A stretch of DNA of 64,000 nt from Symsagittifera roscoffensis. Taxonomy: Eukaryota > Xenacoelomorpha > Acoela > Convolutidae. The stretch is from positions 66,201,415-66,265,414 of the forward strand of contig NC_087062.1 in the NCBI RefSeq assembly GCF_963678635.1, written 5' to 3'. This document shows positions 47,135 to 56,917 of this stretch, one piece after another. How positions within the stretch are numbered: position 1 is the stretch's first letter; every line of letters begins with the position of its first letter. The position numbers and the translations under genes were made by a program. The notes below the pieces were generated by a model. That model saw nothing but the letters and a program-made list of their open reading frames with translations. It was not told the DNA's origin and made no database searches.

Positions 47135-47394
47135 AGTTTTGGAGAAGGTAAAATATAACCGACTGTACTTGATAAAATTGCTACCCAAACAGTTGTTTCT
47201 TCACATGTAGTGGATAACATTATTCGAACGATTGCACATGCTAGTATTAAAACTATGACAAAAAATTGGCACATAAACACTAAAAGAGATCTATTACGCG
47301 TACGTCCAAAAAACTTCCAAGATTTTCGTTCATGATTCTCCTCATCAAAAACAAAATTTCCTAAATTTAATTGCTTGTCACATTCATCACCCAT
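47131..47394 (-). CDS. 87-aa membrane protein
   Basis: Polar N terminus, one strong membrane segment (LLVFMCQFFVIVLILACAIV), then a second weaker one and a conserved-looking end (SSTVGYILPSPKL). Small proteins with this ending recur in Polintons upstream of the ATPase in my memory. Coupled to the ATPase by ATGA. Role unknown. Confidence 0.6.
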   Translation of the reverse strand: MGDECDKQLNLGNFVFDEENHERKSWKFFGRTRNRSLLVFMCQFFVIVLILACAIVRIMLSTTCEETTVWVAILSSTVGYILPSPKL

Positions 47395-47464
47395 CTCAAC
47401 TCTGGAATGAAAAAATTGATAATGACTAACATTTAAATTTCAAAAACACGATAATACAAAATTA

Positions 47465-47974
47465 TTAAGGTAATTTACAATTTATTAAAAAACATCGAGT
47501 CCATGTTCCGTATGCAAATGCTTTTCTTTCTGCACAGTGAAGAGTATTTGCATGACGAAATGGGTAGTTGCTACACCTCCAATCATATTCTTCATCTTTG
47601 AAAATCAAATTCTGAACTTTTGGACATGCGTAGTCATCCAAGTTTGTAACCTTTGTTTCCAAAATTTCTGACAGAATTTTACATTTTTCATAACCTTTTG
47701 CAAAAAACTCCGTTTCTGGAGCTTTTAGTTTTTTCAATATTTTTTCAAGCTCAGTATATTTTTCATGGCCACTGTTCCAATTGATTCCATGAAGATGCTT
47801 CGTACACCAAGCAGACTGAGATGTAGCTTTGAATTTTTTGGGAGGAAGAAAGGAATATCCCACAGTTTGTCCATTTTGATAAACTCCTAACTCTTTAACT
47901 ATTTTGTTTCCAAAACAACTAGACTCATGAAGCTTACTGTTTTCGCTGAAAATTTTTGTTAGAATAACTAACAA
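47465..47974 (-). CDS. Unknown protein, ATG-less second half
   Basis: The frame has no methionine; it is open from 47974 by a TTG only. It overlaps the preceding frame by 7 bp. A strong acceptor-like stretch (ttctaac ... ttttcag) lies at its beginning. Content is Cys-rich near the end (YDWRCSNYPF, TLHCAERKAF). It is probably the C-terminal part of the protein encoded by 47968-48372, reached by splicing or after a frameshift. I could not find a donor in the right phase. Function unknown. Confidence 0.5.
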   Translation of the reverse strand: MLVILTKIFSENSKLHESSCFGNKIVKELGVYQNGQTVGYSFLPPKKFKATSQSAWCTKHLHGINWNSGHEKYTELEKILKKLKAPETEFFAKGYEKCKILSEILETKVTNLDDYACPKVQNLIFKDEEYDWRCSNYPFRHANTLHCAERKAFAYGTWTRCFLINCKLP

Positions 47975-48372
47975 TCGAACAATGCATATACTGATGAAGC
48001 AAAAATTTTAACATATAAACAGAAGATTAATCCAGTCACGTGACCAAGAAAACAAGAACTTGGAAATCTAGGTAAAACATAACAATAACCAGGTCCCTTA
48101 TAAGTAGTAGAATTCACAGATCCAGCTGCATCATGTAAAATTGCATGAAGTCTGAAAATTTTTGAATTTGCAAAAAAGTAATCCATACAAGAATTTCCGT
48201 ATCCAATTAAACCCCGAAAAAGAAATTTTTTGTCCATTTCTTTCAAATTTATGTTTGGGTCCAAAACAATACAGGTACAAAGAAAGTAATTTTTTCTTTT
48301 TGTATTTGATGAAAAGTCATGCTTTATCAAATCAAAATTTCTGAGAACTTCATTCAATTTCTGAACGTTCAT
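47968..48372 (-). CDS. Unknown protein, first half
   Basis: 134 aa with a clear ATG. A well-ordered block (GLIGYGNSCMDYFF, IFRLHAILHDAAGSV, YCYVLPRFPSSCFLGH) has His, Asp and Cys residues that could be catalytic, but I recognise no family. The short end after GLIFCLYVK may be intron or out-of-frame sequence. It overlaps a further ATG-less frame at 48350-48562. Confidence 0.5.
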   Translation of the reverse strand: MNVQKLNEVLRNFDLIKHDFSSNTKRKNYFLCTCIVLDPNINLKEMDKKFLFRGLIGYGNSCMDYFFANSKIFRLHAILHDAAGSVNSTTYKGPGYCYVLPRFPSSCFLGHVTGLIFCLYVKIFASSVYALFDC

Positions 48373-48562
48373 TTTTTACAGTGCATTCGTCAATAATGAT
48401 ACAAGTTTTTTTGAATGTTTCTACATAAGACAAAACTGAGGGGATAAAATCAACCAAATTATCATACTCTTTTTTTTCCAACTGAATTATATTTAAATCA
48501 AGAGTTTTTTCGCAAGATGCAAATTTTGGTTTGATTTTTCCAACACGTTTGCAAAAAATTAA
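48350..48562 (-). CDS. Short ATG-less frame, possible exon
   Basis: 70 open codons with protein-like content (YDNLVDFIPSVLSYVETF, then TCIIIDEC) and a stop inside the next gene. Its first half lies in a duplicated 135-bp block. It could be a real small exon of the same minus-strand series or a relic. Confidence 0.3.
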   Translation of the reverse strand, partial: LIFCKRVGKIKPKFASCEKTLDLNIIQLEKKEYDNLVDFIPSVLSYVETFKKTCIIIDECTVKNERSEIE

Positions 48563-48622
48563 TTAAACTTTTTTACAAGATGCAAAAACTGTTTTGGTTT
48601 TTCAACAAGTGTGCAAAAATTT
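48488..48622 (+). repeat. 135-bp direct repeat, copy 1
   Basis: Recurs at 49254-49388, exactly 766 bp away, with about two mismatches. The copies bracket the 198-aa plus-strand gene and its promoter-side sequence. Confidence 0.9.
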
Positions 48623-48623
48623 G

Positions 48624-49220
48624 ATGGCATCTGCTATGTGTCAAGCATATCCCACTTTTTATTCGGACTACAATGCAAAATCTCTTTTTATCTCTGTCTC
48701 AGAAAACTTTTATGAAAAATTTATTGTCACCCAAGACTACTGTGTATCTAACCATTCATCATTCTGCCCAGTGGAAAATTGCAAATTTCACTTAGTATTA
48801 ATCGGATCATCACTCGATCAGATTTTGCAAAGATTAGATAAATATCATTTCACTTATCAAATTGTTGACTGTATATATACTTTATACAAACACAGATTTT
48901 ATTTCAATATTATTTCATCAAGAGGTGAAGTTTTCAATCAATTGAATCGTGCAGTCAAACACAACTTGAAATGTAGAATACCGGAAAAATTACCCAGTGT
49001 TGCAAAGAAACGACTGCTGCGAAAAAAATTCAAAAGACATTGTCTCAGTTCTGCTCAGAAGATTGCGTCCACTCAGACTCTTGGATCAGCTTTTTTGGAA
49101 AGGATTCGAAAAGTTCAAAACTCAAAGTATGAGACTGACTTGTTGAAAATTGTTGATTGTTTTATTGATGGTTTTGGTACTGTAAATAGTGAACGTATCA
49201 ATTTTTCTATTAATAATTGA
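48624..49220 (+). CDS. 198-aa orphan protein between direct repeats
   Basis: The start is ATG 48624; a longer frame begins only with TTG inside the flanking repeat. An early Cys/His cluster (DYCVSNHSSFCPVENCKFH) could bind zinc. The middle is hydrophobic/aromatic (IVDCIYTLYKHRFYFNII), and a basic segment follows (VAKKRLLRKKFKRH). It is the only gene in this half of the Polinton on the plus strand besides polB, and both sides carry the same 135-bp sequence, suggesting a separately acquired cassette. No family recognised. Confidence 0.55.
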   Translation: MASAMCQAYPTFYSDYNAKSLFISVSENFYEKFIVTQDYCVSNHSSFCPVENCKFHLVLIGSSLDQILQRLDKYHFTYQIVDCIYTLYKHRFYFNIISSRGEVFNQLNRAVKHNLKCRIPEKLPSVAKKRLLRKKFKRHCLSSAQKIASTQTLGSAFLERIRKVQNSKYETDLLKIVDCFIDGFGTVNSERINFSINN

Positions 49221-50096
49221 ATATTTGTTAATAAAAATCTTGTCAAAATTGTTTATATTTAAATCAAGAGTTTTTTCGCAAGATGCAAATTTTGGTTTGA
49301 TTTTTTCAACACGTTTGCAAAAATTTAATTAAACTTTTTTACAAGATGCAAAAACTGTTTTGGTTTTTCAACAAGTGTGCAAAAATTTTCAACAAATTTT
49401 TGTGTTAGATGCAAGTTTTTTCGTGGTTTTTTTGAAAACAAATGCAAAAATCAAACTTATTTTTTCTTATTCATATGCAAAAACTGCAAAATTTTATTGT
49501 AAAAAACTTTTTAAATTAATGATAAAAATTTTTCATAATTGCTGACTTTGGGTACTATTCCCTATCTTAATACATTGTTTTTCCAATATTTTTGATTAAT
49601 ATACATGCAAAAAAGAGATTTTTTTATGATGAAAATTAAAACAAAGATTTTCATTTTCTTTAATTATTAAATGTGTAAGAAAATCCTCTTTCAGTTTTCT
49701 TTAAAATGCGAAAATATTTAATGAAATTTTTCTTAATTTGCGAGATTTTCTTTGATTTTTTTTAACAAGAGTGCAAAAAAATTATGAAAAGTTTTGCATG
49801 GTGCAAAAATTAATGTAAAGTTTTTAACATGCTTGCAAAAAGTGGTTTATTTTTTTGCCATCTTTCTAACAAAATTCTATAAAAGTATTAACCAGATGCA
49901 TAATTAGTTTCATTTTTAACAAATTTTTACCATTGAAATTTCTTAATAAACTTTTCTATGATCTCTTTGTTCCTATCTCTTGAAAAAAAAATTTACTAGA
50001 TAGAAAGAAATTAAATTACAAAGCACAAGACAGTAGCCAATTTATTTACAAATCAAAGAGCTGTCGAGCAGCTGAGTTCTCAAAGTTTTGCAAGTT
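49221..50096. other. Noncoding, dense in tgcaaaa motifs
   Basis: Contains the second 135-bp repeat copy (49254-49388), then many short phrases of the form (g/a)tgcaaaaa up to about 49870. At 49556-49575 there is an exact 20-base copy of a motif from the terminal inverted repeats. No convincing frame. Confidence 0.55.
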
Positions 50097-50556
50097 CTAA
50101 ATGGAGCGCAAAGCTGGTCTTGCCTCCATCACTGGTGGTTGTCTTGGTGATTCGCTGACTGGAGTTCTTGGCTCAGAGAACCCCTCATCCTCTTCGATGG
50201 TAATTGGGTTGTCTACAGATCCCTCTTCCCAAGGAAAGAGGAAATCGTCGAAAAGGTTGGGCTACATATCTAGAGTCAGGAATTTCGGGGTAGTTCATTC
50301 CCACATGCTCGGCCACTTCCTCCATCATTTGCATTTCTCCAAGTTGATTCTCTGTAGGAGGTACTTGCGTTATATGATGATCGTTGAAATCCCTTCGCAT
50401 CACTTCCACCATTTGCCAGACTTGGATTGGAATGTCCATTCGTGCCAGAAAAACTCCAAAAACTGTTTCTCGCACTTGGATTTGTACTAAATCAGCCGAA
50501 AATTCCACCGAGAACATAAGGTTGTTGTTTTGTACTGAGAAGATCATTTTGAGCAA
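50097..50556 (-). pseudogene. ~153-residue orphan protein with one frameshift
   Basis: The frame from 50556 begins MLKMIFSVQNNNLMFSVEF and continues with VWQMVEVMRRDFND. It leaves phase near 50255 and resumes one base later in another frame with an acidic, Pro-rich tail (EEDEGFSEPRTPVSESP) ending at 50097. Both parts look protein-like, the tail clearly so. The plus-strand frame over the same place is its shadow. It is the first minus-strand gene beyond the control region, facing away from polB. Function unknown. Confidence 0.5.
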
Positions 50557-50737
50557 TAAGATGAATAAGTGATTAAAAACAAGATTTAAAGTTGAGAGGG
50601 TAAAAGTAGACTGTGGTTAAGTTGAAATTATTGTATTTAGAGCTGAGAGAGGAGGTAGTTGACGGTAGTTAAGTTGAAAATAAAATGATTTTTAGTTAAG
50701 AGAGAGGGGTACCTTCAACTGGAATGTGTGGGTTTAA

Positions 50738-50912
50738 CCAATCAGAATGGATTTTCCTTATTTGGATTGCAGTCGTTTTCAATCAGATTTTAGTTTCCTT
50801 TTATGGAATTCTTATAGAAAACTCGTGTCCAATTGGAAACAAAGCACCATTTTACACATTGTCGTTTCCAATCACAAAAATGTTCATTTTTGTTCAAGTT
50901 GTCATATCCAAT
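50738..50912 (-). promoter_or_regulatory. CCAAT-box cluster
   Basis: CCAAT cores lie at 50738, 50829, 50868 and 50908 (plus a tcaatcag at 50779), often as ccaatcag or ccaatcac. They are ~180-350 bp upstream of the minus-strand gene at 50556. Related sites near 51722 and 52042 flank the CRE array. An NF-Y-like promoter is plausible. Confidence 0.45.
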
Positions 50913-51766
50913 CAGAGGAACCTTTTAAGGATTTAAGTCTTCCAAATAAGTAAAAATATACACAAAAGCAATCGCAAAAATAAATGACCAAAAGTTGTTT
51001 GCTGTAAAAATAAGAAATATTGCTGATATAAGTAACAAAAGAAGAAAATTAATAAAAGTAACATCTCTGCAAGTTTTCTCAACAAGTTAACTGAATTTTT
51101 TGTATATAATCGATGAAAAATTGCTGATTTTTGAGCAGATATTCAATTTCTTTAATTTTGATGTAGCTTGAGATGATAACTCAAAGTTGATGAATTTTTC
51201 AAAGCAAATCTCTGGAAATCTAATACCAAACCTGATCAAGCAAGATTTTGAACTTTGAAAATCTTTTAAAAAATGGAGGAATAAAGAACTTTGCTGGGGA
51301 GTTTTAACAAATTTGGGAGTTGGATATGGAATAAAAAGAGTCTTTGAAATATTATCGTACGATTTTTTATTAACTTCAAATTTTCTAAAATAAATAAAAT
51401 TTCTTTTCTAGTCAAGTGTAACTCAGCTGTAAGTTTATAGCTTTGATACGCAATATGTGGATCAAAAATAAACTCTTTGATTGAGTAAGTTTCTCAAAAG
51501 AGACCTTTACTTAGCCGGAGAACTCTATTTTGGACAACATAAACGTCCAAAAAATTGTGAAAAAAGTAAGAATCTACATCTATTTCATCAATAAGGAAAT
51601 CACACGGAATATTTTCTTTTTTCTTGTAGAGTAATTCGAGGAAGTTCAAATGCTTTTTGATTGACATTCTTCAAAAATGAATATTTTGGATCCAAAGTTA
51701 TGACTAGAAACTGCTTAGTTCTGATTGGTTGAAAATTTTTCTGGAAAGTTCTAGAACTTTCAAAGG

Positions 51767-51985
51767 AATGACGTCATTACCACAATAGAAAAATTTCGTG
51801 GGTGTTGACGTCATTTCTATTTCTAGAATAACGTCATTATCATAAAAGGAACATTGCGTGGGCGGTGACGTCACTTCTAAATATAGAATGACGTCATTAC
51901 CATAAAAGGAAAATTGCGTAGGCGGTGACGTCACTTCTATTCAAAGAATGACGTCATTACCGTGAAAGGATTATTGCGTAGGCGT
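51767..51985 (+). promoter_or_regulatory. 60-bp tandem repeat with six TGACGTCA sites
   Basis: The unit is exactly 60 bp, repeated about 3.5 times. Perfect TGACGTCA palindromes are at 51769, 51806, 51866, 51889, 51926 and 51949. TAACGTCA at 51829 is the single variant. Spacing alternates 37 and 23 bp. A second shared motif is attgcgtrggcg. TGACGTCA is the CREB/ATF bZIP site. The array ends ~10 bp before the TATA box of polB. Confidence 0.85.
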
Positions 51986-51994
51986 CATTGATAG

Positions 51995-52175
51995 TATAAA
52001 TACACTTATTTTATTGGGTTAAATCATTCATTTTGTTTACCAATCAGAAACAGTTAATTGAATTTTACTTCAAATTTTACATTTCGTTACTTCACCAAAA
52101 GTAAGTATTTTCATTCAATTGGTACTTTAAGTTTTTAAATTTGGAAAATTTCAAAAGTCCCAATTTTTTTAGATA
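51995..52175 (+). promoter_or_regulatory. polB TATA box and 5'UTR intron
   Basis: TATAAATA at 51995-52002. A 72-bp candidate intron runs from GTAAGT at 52101 to AG at 52171-52172 (aatttttttag), placing the ATG three bases into the second exon. No ATG is used between the TATA box and the donor as far as I see. Confidence 0.6.
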
Positions 52176-55100
52176 ATGCCTGCCCTTAACCGAAACGAGA
52201 AAGTCAAATGTGAGGAATGTGGTCAGGAATACAGGAGAGCTGATAATGCGAGACATCGAAAAAGATGTGAAAAGCAGGAGGAACATAAGTGTTCCAAATG
52301 TCAATTTTATACAAAGAACAAGGACGAGATGAGCTATCATCTTGCTAAAAAACATGCTCCAGCAAGTTCCAAGCAATCAACGGTGTGTTCTTCTTGTGAG
52401 CAAGAGTTCCCGAGTTACTGCTCTCTCCAGCAACATCGGAGAAAGGAACATGGAGTGAAACAACGGAAGCCAACTTGAACAAGATTGTGGAGGAAGAAGG
52501 GGAAGATGGTGAAAAATTGAAGGAGGAACTTGGTGCACGTCAACATTTTCTGGTGGATACGGAGATGGAAAATGGGAGACATAAGGTATTTAACTTCCAA
52601 ATGTACAAGTTAGATACTAAAATCATTAACGAGAAACTTGAAGAAGTCTTCAACAAGCTCGACTCTGTCGCAAAAATCAATATTGCTCTGGGTTTTGTTC
52701 TTCGAAATATTGAGACTGGTGAATATCGATATTTCTACGCCCATGAAAACAATACTCTGTTTGAAAAATCCCTTTGAAAAAGACAAGGAACCTTACAAAG
52801 ATCATTTGTGTCTTTTCCGCGCATTGGCCATGTACATGAACGGACACAATGATTTCGACACTCACACCTCCAGATATTTTACAGAATTCATAACAAAATC
52901 TGGTTATGATCCTAAGAATTTTCGTGGAGTTTCCGTTGAAGACTTACCTGTTGTCGAGGAAATAATTGAACGCAACATCTTTATTTACGATTTTGATATT
53001 CAAGAGGGAGAATATGTGGGAGAACTAGCACGAAGAAGTATTGGTAGATTTGATAAAACAGTCAAATTACTGCGATTCAACAATCATATTATTCATACAA
53101 ATGATATAGATAGCTTCTTTAAGTGTTTCCGGTGCCCTAATTGTGATAGTTTCTTCAAAAGATCCGAGTTTCTCAAAAAACATCTTCTGAGATGTAAGGA
53201 TCGTGTGAAACATATTTACCCAAAGAACGTATATGAGCTTCGCGAAACCTTGTTTGAAAAGCTAGAAGGATTCAATCTTCCAGTTTCCGATGATAAAAAA
53301 CTCTTCAAAAAACCTAGCAATTTTCGATTTTGAGTCGATATGTGTTCCTACAGAAGAACTAAAAGAAACACAAACTACTACCTGGATACGAAAACATGTT
53401 CCTATTTCAGTATCTATATCATCGAATCTGATTGATGAACCCATCTTCTTGTACAACAAGGATCCACAGAACTTGATAATTGATTTTGTATCCAACCTCG
53501 AGCTGTTGGCTGAACAAAGTAAGCTAGAAATGAGAAAAAAGTTTCAAGATATTGAAGTAGCTGTCAATGAAAGAATGAAGAAGATCTTCGATCAGCTAAA
53601 CGAACGTGGTAAAAATTATTCAAGTAACAAATTCGAGTACAAAGACGAATGCATTGAAGATTCGGAAGAAGCAGATATGTCAACACAATTTTTGCGAATT
53701 CAGAAAAATCAACTCATCGATTTGAAACAACATCTGGAGAGATATATAAATACTTTACCTGTTTTTGGATTTAACAGCGGTAGATATGATTTAAATTTGA
53801 TCAAGTCCTACCTAATCCCATATTTGATTCGCGATAAAGAACAAGAAACATCCGTCATCAAAAAAGCAAATGATTTTATATCTTTCAAGTTTGGAGATGT
53901 ACAATTTCTTGACATTATGAAATTTCTGGGTGGAGCAACAACTCTGGACTCATTTCTCAAAGCTTATAAAGCTAGTGAAACAAAAGGATTCTTTCCTTAT
54001 GAAAGGTTTGACAACCCTGACAAACTTAATTTTCCAGGACTGCCCCCATATGAAGCATTTTTCAGTAAACTTAGAAACAACAATCCTCTAGACAAAGACT
54101 TTACTGATTATGAAAAACTGAGGAAGAGTGGACTTGATGAACAGCAAGCACTGAAAAAGCTTCAAATCAAGAGTGTACCCCCATCTGGACTAGATAATTA
54201 CAGTTACTTACAACAAACTTGGCAGAAAAACGGAATGACTGTTTTCAAAGACTTTTTGCAGTGGTACAACAACAAAGATGTAGTTCCAACCCTGGAAGCA
54301 ATGCAAAAAATGATTCAGTTTTATTATAACAAAGGGATAGATATGTTAAAACTTGGATGTACACTTCCAAATCTAGCAAACATATGTCTACACAAATCTA
54401 CAAATTACAAGTTTTATCCATTTTGCGAAAGTGATAAAGATTTGTGTAAAAAAATACGAGAAGACATGACCGGTGGGCCTTCGATTGTGTTCACTCGAAA
54501 AGCTGTAAAGCTGTTGTAGACAAAACCTTTATTAGAGATTCATCAAATATTTGTAAGTCAATCGTTGGAATTGATGCGAGCCAGCTTTACCCCTATTCAA
54601 TGTGTCAAGATATGCCAACAGGACTGTATACGAGATGGGAGCTTGACACTGATATGCAGAAATTCAAGGCTAGTCATAATCGAACTCGCAACTTTGAGAA
54701 TATGGTCATGTCTTTCTATCAAAAATCAAGACCAGAATGTAAAATTGAGAGCTTTTTTACATCTGGAAAACAGAAGAAATTTGACTGTTTTAATGTGGAC
54801 GGTTATTGTGATCACTGTAAAACAGTATTCGAGGCAATGGGATGCTACTATCACTTTTGTTCTTCTCAAGAAACTCGTCCCTCCGTAACAGAACAGGATA
54901 TTGAGCGAGGAAACAAGAAGAGAGAAATGGATGATATGCGACGAGAATACATTCAAGAGAAAGGATACAAAGTGGAAGAAATGTGGGAGTGTGACTGGTG
55001 GGAAAGTTTCAAAACCGATGAAAAGATCAAAAATCACGTCAGAACCCACTTTCCCTATAAAAGACCTCTTTCTACAGACTCACTTCTAGCAAAAATAAAA

Positions 55101-56299
55101 GATGGATCTCTTTTTGGCTACGTTCAGTGCGACTTAGTTGTTCCAGATGAGCTGAAATCGAAATTTGCGAATTTTCCTCCAATTTTCAAAAACACTGAGG
55201 TTGGAAGAAACGATATTGGTGACTATATGAAGAATTATGCTATTGAAAATGAAATGTTGAAACATCCACAGAGAATGCTTATATCTAGCTTCAAGCTAGA
55301 AAATGGAACAGTTATAACTCTTCTCTTCAACTTTTATTTGGAACTTGGTTTGCAATGCACCAAAATTTATCGTTTTGTTGAATATTCTCCTCGGAAATGC
55401 TTTAATAATTTCGTTCAGTCAGTGGTTGATGCAAGAAGAGAAGGAGATGAAAACCCTCTATCAGGAGTTGTAGCAGAAACAATGAAGCTCTTGGGCAATT
55501 CCTCCTATGGATATCAGATCATGGATAGATCCAGGCATACAATCACGAAGTATCTGAACGATGAAAAAACTCACAAGGCAATCAATGAACCACTGTTTAA
55601 GAGACTTAACACAGCTGAGAAGGACTTATATGAAGTGGAGTTATTGAAGTCAACCATTGAGCAAAGAGAACCCATCATCGTTGGTTTTTTCATACTTCAG
55701 TATGCAAAGCTGAGAATGTTGGAACTCTACTACAACTTCTTTGACAAGTTCTGTGATGTAAATAAATTTGAAGAGTTGGAGATGGACACAGACTCACTTT
55801 ACTTGGCACTTGCAGAAGAAAATTTGTACGATTGCATCCAACCAGATAAGAGAGCTGCTTGGGAAAAATGAGGGAGAGTGATTGCAGAGATTCCTTCAAG
55901 GCGGATGCAAAATCCAATTTCTTTCCTCGAACCTGTTGTAGTATCCATAAAAAACATAATAAGCGGGAGCCGGGACTTTTCAAAGAAGAATTTAGGTGAT
56001 CAGAAATGCTCTGTTTATGTAGTAAGACATATTGCTGCTATGACAACAAGTCAGACAAATTCAAATTTAGCAGCAAAGGATTGAATAAGCGGGTTCTAGA
56101 AGACTCTGGAGATGGACCTTTAGCAAAGTATAGGAGAGTGCTTGATGAAGCAATTAATCTTACATCTACTAACAGAGGATTCAGAACTATAAATCATATG
56201 GTGGCCACATATGAACAGACAAAGAAAGGACTAAGCTATTTTTATCCAAAAAGACAAGTACAAGATGATGGAATTCATACAAAACCACTGAACTTATAA
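52176..56299 (+). pseudogene. polB: Protein-primed DNA polymerase B, multiply broken
   Basis: Starts with three zinc-finger-like units (CEECGQEY, CSKCQFYTK, CSSCEQEF). Later comes another finger (RCPNCDSFFKRSEF), the 3'-5' exonuclease (IFDFESI; FGFNSGRYDLNL), and the polymerase core: motif A IDASQLYPYS, motif B LLGNSSYGYQ, motif C MDTDSLYLA. The end has a Cys-rich CLCSKTYCCYD. Lesions: phase change at ~52476; phase change at ~52775 where family members appear to have extra residues; extra A at ~53317; an 8-bp tandem duplication at 54499-54514; one base missing at ~55866; TGA at 55997. Homopolymer cases could be sequencing errors, the duplication and TGA less so. The enzyme replicates the element from protein-primed ends. 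Confidence 0.93.
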
Positions 56300-56369
56300 G
56301 AACTGATCTGGTCAAGTAAACTTATTCATGATGTTGTATTATATTGGCTTTATAAGGTTAAAATGTAAA

Positions 56370-56869
56370 ATGTTGCGGTAAACTTGTTATACAATGCAGT
56401 GATTTATATACTTTCTTTGTAATTTAAACTTTTTTTTTCTCAAAAAACTTGTTTTTTTTTCGAAGTCTCTGTAGGTTTCAGCATTGTTTCAATTAGATAG
56501 AAAGTAAAATTATCGTTTCAATTAGATACAAAAACTCTTACCATTGACATACCATGTATCACAAAACTATATACATAACCTTTATTCTACAATCTACACG
56601 TAATTAACAATTAATTGTTCCCAATTAGGTAACGCGCGCCAAAAATTTTTCCAAAACATTTTTGACAAAATTTTTCCAAATTTTTTCCCAAAAATTTTTC
56701 CAAAATTTTTCCCGACACAAAAACATGGGAAACCTATAACCTATCTTAATACACGGGAAATATATTCCCTATCTTAATACATAGCATGGCGGACCGGAAA
56801 TCTATAACGTATCTTAATACATGGGGTCCGCCATGCCCCCCCCCCACTTAACCTCCAACATCTACTACT
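56370..56869 (-). repeat. Polinton right terminal inverted repeat
   Basis: Inverse of 40749-41340, ending catctactact. It begins ~70 bp after the polB stop. The region shows a deletion relative to the left copy around 56500-56540. Confidence 0.9.
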
Positions 56870-56917
56870 CTTTGAAATCAATTTAAATCAATCCAAAATA
56901 GTTTTCGTCAGTGCGGG

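Larger units (their letters stand above)
40749..56869. mobile_element. Complete Polinton/Maverick, 16.1 kb
   Basis: Ends agtagtagatgttggagg and its inverse, with AG...CT termini as usual for Polintons. A perfect 6-bp duplication ctttga flanks it (40743-40748, 56870-56875), the family's typical size. It has protease, both capsid proteins, integrase, packaging ATPase and protein-primed PolB. All recognised genes except polB and one orphan are on the minus strand. Several key genes are broken, so this copy is unlikely to be autonomous unless the breaks are sequencing errors. Confidence 0.96.
39789..56913 (+). mobile_element. 0.93-kb CACTGAC-ended MITE, split by the Polinton
   Basis: The left part 39789-40748 begins cactgacaaaaatgg and matches the copy at 15368. 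The right part 56870-56913 ends cgtcagtg. The halves meet at the 6-bp duplication ctttga. Confidence 0.75.

Noticed and set aside
48700-48830. Possible HUH-type replication motif in the orphan (CKFHLVLI)
   Set aside because: Only one His and no second motif or Tyr in the right place; resemblance is superficial.
50101-50490. 129-aa plus-strand frame
   Set aside because: Overlaps the minus-strand orphan, whose translation and acidic tail are more protein-like.
55997-55999. TGA in polB as selenocysteine
   Set aside because: No reason for selenocysteine in PolB, and five other lesions exist; a mutation is simpler.
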